From NCBI GenBank assembly GCA_018221005.1, contig JAAOXW010000032.1:1-8334 (forward strand): DNA of 8,334 bases. Direction: 5' to 3'. A program made the translations under genes and the position numbers. Below, piece by piece: positions 5,967 to 8,334 of this stretch. This stretch comes from Candidatus Altarchaeota archaeon. Its GTDB lineage: Archaea > SpSt-1190. Within the stretch, counting starts at the first letter, position 1. Each line of letters begins with the position of its first letter. The notes below the pieces were generated by a model. That model was not told where the DNA came from. It did no database searches and saw only the letters and a list, made by a program, of their open reading frames with translations.

Positions 5967-6876
5967 AAGAGCCGTTTATATTCACAATGGAAAGCCCATG
6001 CATAGAAGTGAATTTGAAACTTGGATTGAGAACCAAGTTTTTTCTGAGCTTGACAAATTCATAAAAACTGATGACACTTTGGCTGTTGCAGTATCTGGCG
6101 GAAAAGATTCAACCTTTCTTTTGGATATGGTTCACACTTGGAATGAACTCAAAAACCGTTCTCCGATATCTGCAATAATTATAGATGAGGGTATTTGTGG
6201 ATATCGCGAGTTCACAATCAAATTTTTGAAAGATTTCTGTGAACAAAAAAAAATAAAACTTTATTTTGCTTCCTTCGAGAAAGAAACAGGAGCAACACTT
6301 GACAAAATAATTGAAAAGCGTGATGCAAACAAACTTACAAACACTTATGGTTCATGCACTATTTGCGGGGCCTTTAGACGATATTTACTAAACCGCACTG
6401 CAAGAAAAGTAGGTGCAACAAAACTTCTTGTTGGACATAATCTGGATGATGAGGTTCAAACGCTGTTGATGAATCTCTTTGTTGGTAATGTTGGGCAAGC
6501 GAGTCGTAAGGGCGAATTGGCAGGTGTAATTAAGCATGTTGACTTTGTAGTCCGATTCAAACCCCTAATATGGCTCCCTGAAAAAGCCATAGCTACCTAT
6601 GCTCTACTAAATTATCCTGAAATTCCCACTCATGAGTGCCCCTATCTCCGTGAAAGCCTCAGACAGACCATGAGGAAAATGACTAATGATTTAGAGGTGC
6701 AGTGGCCTGGCTTCAGGCAGAAAGTTATGAGAACTTATGTAGAAAAAATGTTACCTAAACTTGGGAAGAAAATCCCCTGCGGGAAACTATTGAAATGTGA
6801 AGTTTGTAGTGAACCTGCATCACAAAAAATATGTAAGCCATGTGAACTGAAGCAGAAACTTAATCTCAAACTCTAA
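5959..6876 (+). CDS. ttuA: tRNA 2-thiouridine synthase TtuA/Ncs6 family
   Basis: TtuA activates a tRNA uridine with ATP and inserts sulfur to give 2-thiouridine, receiving sulfur from a thiocarboxylated ubiquitin-like protein. With the GTG start at 5959 the protein has 305 residues. It carries the PP-loop SGGKDS (46-51), C133 and C136 in SCTICG and C227 in HECP, matching the three cysteines that hold the [4Fe-4S] cluster of Thermus TtuA. A C-terminal zinc finger is intact (C280, C283, C292, C295). The usual N-terminal zinc finger is missing: AVY and the following Phe are recognisable, but its cysteines are not. An earlier ATG at 5908 is in frame, yet would lie wholly inside the sulfur-carrier gene. 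The position modified (U34 or U54) cannot be decided here. Its 3' end overlaps the convergent HTH gene by 11 bp. Confidence 0.93.
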   Translation: MDKRAVYIHNGKPMHRSEFETWIENQVFSELDKFIKTDDTLAVAVSGGKDSTFLLDMVHTWNELKNRSPISAIIIDEGICGYREFTIKFLKDFCEQKKIKLYFASFEKETGATLDKIIEKRDANKLTNTYGSCTICGAFRRYLLNRTARKVGATKLLVGHNLDDEVQTLLMNLFVGNVGQASRKGELAGVIKHVDFVVRFKPLIWLPEKAIATYALLNYPEIPTHECPYLRESLRQTMRKMTNDLEVQWPGFRQKVMRTYVEKMLPKLGKKIPCGKLLKCEVCSEPASQKICKPCELKQKLNLKL

Positions 6877-7144
6877 TTCTGTTGGTTACTTCCTTACACA
6901 AACTACAAACAGTTTCATGGTCTACTTTTGAAGTTTTCACCATCTTGTGAATTTTTTTTAACTCTTTTTCAACTAGAACGAGATGCCCCCTCTTTCCAGA
7001 TAGGTATTGACTGACTGCTGCAGGTGTTGTTTCTAAAACTTTAGCAATCTCTCCGGTTCTCATCCCTGTCCCCTTCATAGCGATTGCTAACTCTTTCCTA
7101 ATGATGGGCAAAACTTTCTTCGCAGAAACTTCACACTTAAACAT
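6866..7144 (-). CDS. XRE-like HTH transcriptional regulator with C-terminal CxxC
   Basis: This 92-residue protein resembles small archaeal XRE-family regulators (COG2522 type). It opens with FKCEVSAKKVLPIIRKELA, a pattern common to that group, followed by a helix-turn-helix at about 27-51 (MRTGEIAKVLETTPAAVSQYLSG) in which AVSQYLSGKRG is the recognition-helix signature. The C-terminal part is a Lys-rich helix and a CSLC pair (C80, C83). With C4 these cysteines could bind a metal or sense redox state, but that is inference. It lies 38 bp downstream of the Fe-S redox gene on the same strand and has its own TATA box 23.5 bp before the ATG. A 15-bp palindrome overlaps the BRE position of this promoter and is a candidate site for autoregulation. 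Confidence 0.85.
   Translation of the reverse strand: MFKCEVSAKKVLPIIRKELAIAMKGTGMRTGEIAKVLETTPAAVSQYLSGKRGHLVLVEKELKKIHKMVKTSKVDHETVCSLCKEVTNRIRV
6952..6969 (+). terminator. Possible oligo-T terminator for ttuA
   Basis: T8 at 6952-6959 and T5 at 6965-6969 on the + strand follow the ttuA stop by 75-95 bp, inside the antisense HTH gene. Archaeal RNA polymerase stops at such runs. They may simply reflect Lys codons (KKELKK) of the HTH gene on the other strand, so confidence is low. Confidence 0.22.
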
Positions 7145-7164
7145 ATATCAAATCGGCCCTTAAC

Positions 7165-7170
7165 TTTATA
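7165..7170 (-). promoter_or_regulatory. TATA box of the HTH regulator gene
   Basis: On the - strand the sequence reads TTATAAAG, with its centre 23.5 bp before the ATG at 7144 and purine-rich TTAAAGT upstream as a BRE-like element. The gene therefore probably has a leaderless transcript independent of the upstream redox gene. Confidence 0.6.
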
Positions 7171-7172
7171 AC

Positions 7173-7187
7173 TTTAACGATGTTAAA
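7173..7187. promoter_or_regulatory. Operator candidate 1 (TTTAAC-GAT-GTTAAA)
   Basis: A perfect 6-3-6 inverted repeat lies directly upstream of the HTH TATA box, covering its BRE position, and contains the stop codon of the redox gene. Its core TAACGATG-TTA recurs at 7522-7533. Binding here would block the HTH promoter; the natural first candidate to bind is the HTH protein itself. Confidence 0.5.
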
Positions 7188-7491
7188 TCCGTTTTGGATC
7201 GAAGAATAACCTACAGAGGCAGTGTCCATCTTCCTTTATTTCATCAAGGTGCCACTTGCACGGACAAATTTTCACCTTATCTTCCTCAAACTTTCCGGTT
7301 ATAGGTCTGCAGGGACAAAATCTGAATTTGTGTTTTTTTTCATTTTCTGATAGCCCTACAATTACTGAAGTTAATTCTCCTTCGTCCGGATTTAGAACAA
7401 AACCTTTTGCTTTGGCATACAATGTAGCCATCTTGAGTGCATTCTCATACTCCTTACCTTTATCGGGTTGTGTTGAAATTGAAAATCCCAT
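7183..7491 (-). CDS. Ferredoxin-thioredoxin reductase catalytic-subunit-like Fe-S protein
   Basis: This 102-residue protein has the three paired-cysteine motifs of the FTR catalytic chain: CPC at 59-61, CPC at 76-78 and CLC at 91-93, in the family order and spacing, with KWH and GHCLCRLF around the last two. By analogy with the plant enzyme, C59, C76, C78 and C91 would bind a [4Fe-4S] cluster and C61-C93 would form the redox-active disulfide that passes electrons from ferredoxin to thioredoxin-like proteins. The family's usual CHC is CLC here, so the histidine next to the cluster is replaced by leucine. No FTR variable chain or thioredoxin gene is in the window. It is divergent from prs and followed by the HTH gene; a TATA box is centred 24 bp before its ATG. 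Confidence 0.88.
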   Translation of the reverse strand: MGFSISTQPDKGKEYENALKMATLYAKAKGFVLNPDEGELTSVIVGLSENEKKHKFRFCPCRPITGKFEEDKVKICPCKWHLDEIKEDGHCLCRLFFDPKRI

Positions 7492-7510
7492 AGCTGATTT
7501 CGCTCGACCT

Positions 7511-7520
7511 TTTAATAAAA
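7511..7520 (-). promoter_or_regulatory. TATA box of the FTR-like gene
   Basis: The - strand reads TTTTATTAAA, centred 24 bp before the ATG at 7491. Operator candidate 2 abuts its upstream edge, where the BRE would be. Confidence 0.5.
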
Positions 7521-7534
7521 CTAACGATGGTTAG
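7521..7534. promoter_or_regulatory. Operator candidate 2 (CTAAC-GATG-GTTAG)
   Basis: A 5-4-5 inverted repeat sits exactly between the TATA box of the FTR-like gene (7511-7520) and that of prs (7536-7543), so it covers the BRE of both divergent promoters. It shares TAACGATG and TTA with candidate 1, with one extra base in the spacer. A bound protein could control both genes at once. Confidence 0.5.
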
Positions 7535-7535
7535 C

Positions 7536-7543
7536 TTTTAATA
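7536..7543 (+). promoter_or_regulatory. TATA box of prs
   Basis: TTTTAATA is centred 25.5 bp before the ATG at 7565, with no Shine-Dalgarno between, which indicates a leaderless prs transcript. Confidence 0.55.
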
Positions 7544-7564
7544 TGTACAAATCCCGTTCTACTC

Positions 7565-8334
7565 ATGTTAATTGGAGATGACTTTGGAAAGAAGATTGCA
7601 AAGGGGTTAGACATAGCATTTATGGCTTTTGAGGATCGTGTTTTTACTGATGGGGAATTATGCCCTAACATTTTGTTTGAAGCTGCTCCAAAAAAAGACA
7701 GTGAAGTTATTTTAGCAATGAATAAGCACAGCACGGAAAGTATTAACGATTACACGCTCAAGGCCTATTTTATGGCAAAAACCTTGCACGATATGAACTT
7801 GAAAGTCAAACTTGTTTTTCCTTATTACTCGTATGCCCGACAAGATAAAGTTTTCAGGCCGGGAGAACCCCTGAGTTCAACGCACGTTGCACAAATGTTT
7901 GACCCAATTATTACTGATTTTATTACTGTTACTGCACACTTGCAGAGGCGCACCAGTATTGCACCACTCTTTAATCATGCAAAGGCGCACAACGTTTCAG
8001 GTATACCTGCCCTCGTTCGTGAGCTACCAGAAATTGAAAATCCGTACATTTTGGGTCCAGATACTGAATCAATTCACTGGGCCAAGGAAATGGCTGAAAT
8101 TATGAATGTGCCTGACTATGGTGCATTCACAAAAACCAGGGATGTGAATACGGGAGCAATCAAGGTTTCAACTGGAACTATTGAATTGAAGGGGCGAAAT
8201 GTACTTATTGTGGACGATATGGTGTCCACAGGAGGGACTATGCTTAAGGGGATTGAGCTTGCCAGAAAAGTTGGAGCACAGAGTGTTCATGTGTCCTTTG
8301 TTCACCCCATACTTGCCGGGGGTGCACTTGAAAA
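7565..8334 (+). CDS. prs: Ribose-phosphate pyrophosphokinase (PRPP synthetase), 3' truncated by window end
   Basis: Prs transfers pyrophosphate from ATP to ribose 5-phosphate to make PRPP, the precursor for nucleotides, histidine and tryptophan. The window holds 256 codons; archaeal enzymes are usually about 280-290 residues, so only a short C-terminal part is missing. Motifs seen are FTDGE near the N-terminus, the ATP-binding YARQDKVFRPGEP at 90-102, the catalytic-loop KTR at 190-192, and the PRPP loop VDDMVSTGGT at 216-225. The metal-site motif, DxH in human and bacterial enzymes, reads T123-A-H125, and the N-terminus IGDDFGKKIA differs from the common GSxS form. ATG 7565 is the first start after an in-frame TAG at 7532-7534. 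The gene is divergent from the FTR-like gene and shares its operator candidate. Confidence 0.94.
   Translation, partial: MLIGDDFGKKIAKGLDIAFMAFEDRVFTDGELCPNILFEAAPKKDSEVILAMNKHSTESINDYTLKAYFMAKTLHDMNLKVKLVFPYYSYARQDKVFRPGEPLSSTHVAQMFDPIITDFITVTAHLQRRTSIAPLFNHAKAHNVSGIPALVRELPEIENPYILGPDTESIHWAKEMAEIMNVPDYGAFTKTRDVNTGAIKVSTGTIELKGRNVLIVDDMVSTGGTMLKGIELARKVGAQSVHVSFVHPILAGGALE

Noticed and set aside
7256..7534. 92-codon + strand frame antisense to the FTR-like gene
   Set aside because: The opposite strand has three CxC motifs in correct order; this frame has no motif and ends in the operator.

Overview
The window looks like a compact, moderately AT-rich archaeal chromosome segment. The archaeal signs are a D-aminoacyl-tRNA deacylase of the archaeal/plant DtdA type, an RtcB RNA ligase, a TtuA-type tRNA thiolation enzyme next to a ubiquitin-like sulfur carrier, an archaeal XRE-like regulator with a C-terminal CxxC, a surface protein of the archaeal S-layer/COG1361 type, and a PRPP synthetase with archaeal-type motifs. 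TATA-like boxes lie at a nearly fixed distance (about 22-26 bp to the box centre) before almost every start codon, as expected for leaderless archaeal mRNAs. I cannot resolve the lineage; Euryarchaeota or a DPANN group are both possible. No rRNA, tRNA, CRISPR or mobile element was seen.

Layout. 1-270: the 3' end of a polytopic membrane protein (+), converging on and overlapping dtdA. 251-988: dtdA (-). 989-1034: a 46-bp divergent promoter with one symmetric TATA box. 1035-2429: rtcB (+). 2460-2600: a 46-residue single-pass membrane microprotein (+). 2623-5738: a three-gene ABC exporter cassette (+) with a LolD/MacB-type ATPase, a membrane-anchored Ig-like/S-layer-type protein and a FtsX/MacB-type permease. 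5769-6876: a ubiquitin-like sulfur carrier overlapping ttuA (+). 6866-7491: an HTH regulator and a ferredoxin-thioredoxin reductase catalytic-type protein, both (-). 7492-7564: a divergent promoter region with a palindromic operator candidate. 7565-8334: PRPP synthetase (+), cut by the window end.

How the genes fit together. Three loci concern tRNA or RNA: DtdA clears D-amino acids from tRNA, RtcB ligates tRNA exon halves, and the sulfur carrier with TtuA makes 2-thiouridine in tRNA. The exporter cassette probably moves or releases an unknown substrate at the membrane, with the Ig-like protein as an external partner. The HTH gene, the Fe-S redox gene and prs share similar inverted repeats (TAAC-N3/4-GTTA) beside their TATA boxes, which suggests a small local regulon, possibly autoregulated and redox-linked. 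The least expected items are the symmetric divergent promoter, this operator pair, the apparent loss of the N-terminal zinc finger of TtuA, and the unannotated-size microprotein before the exporter.
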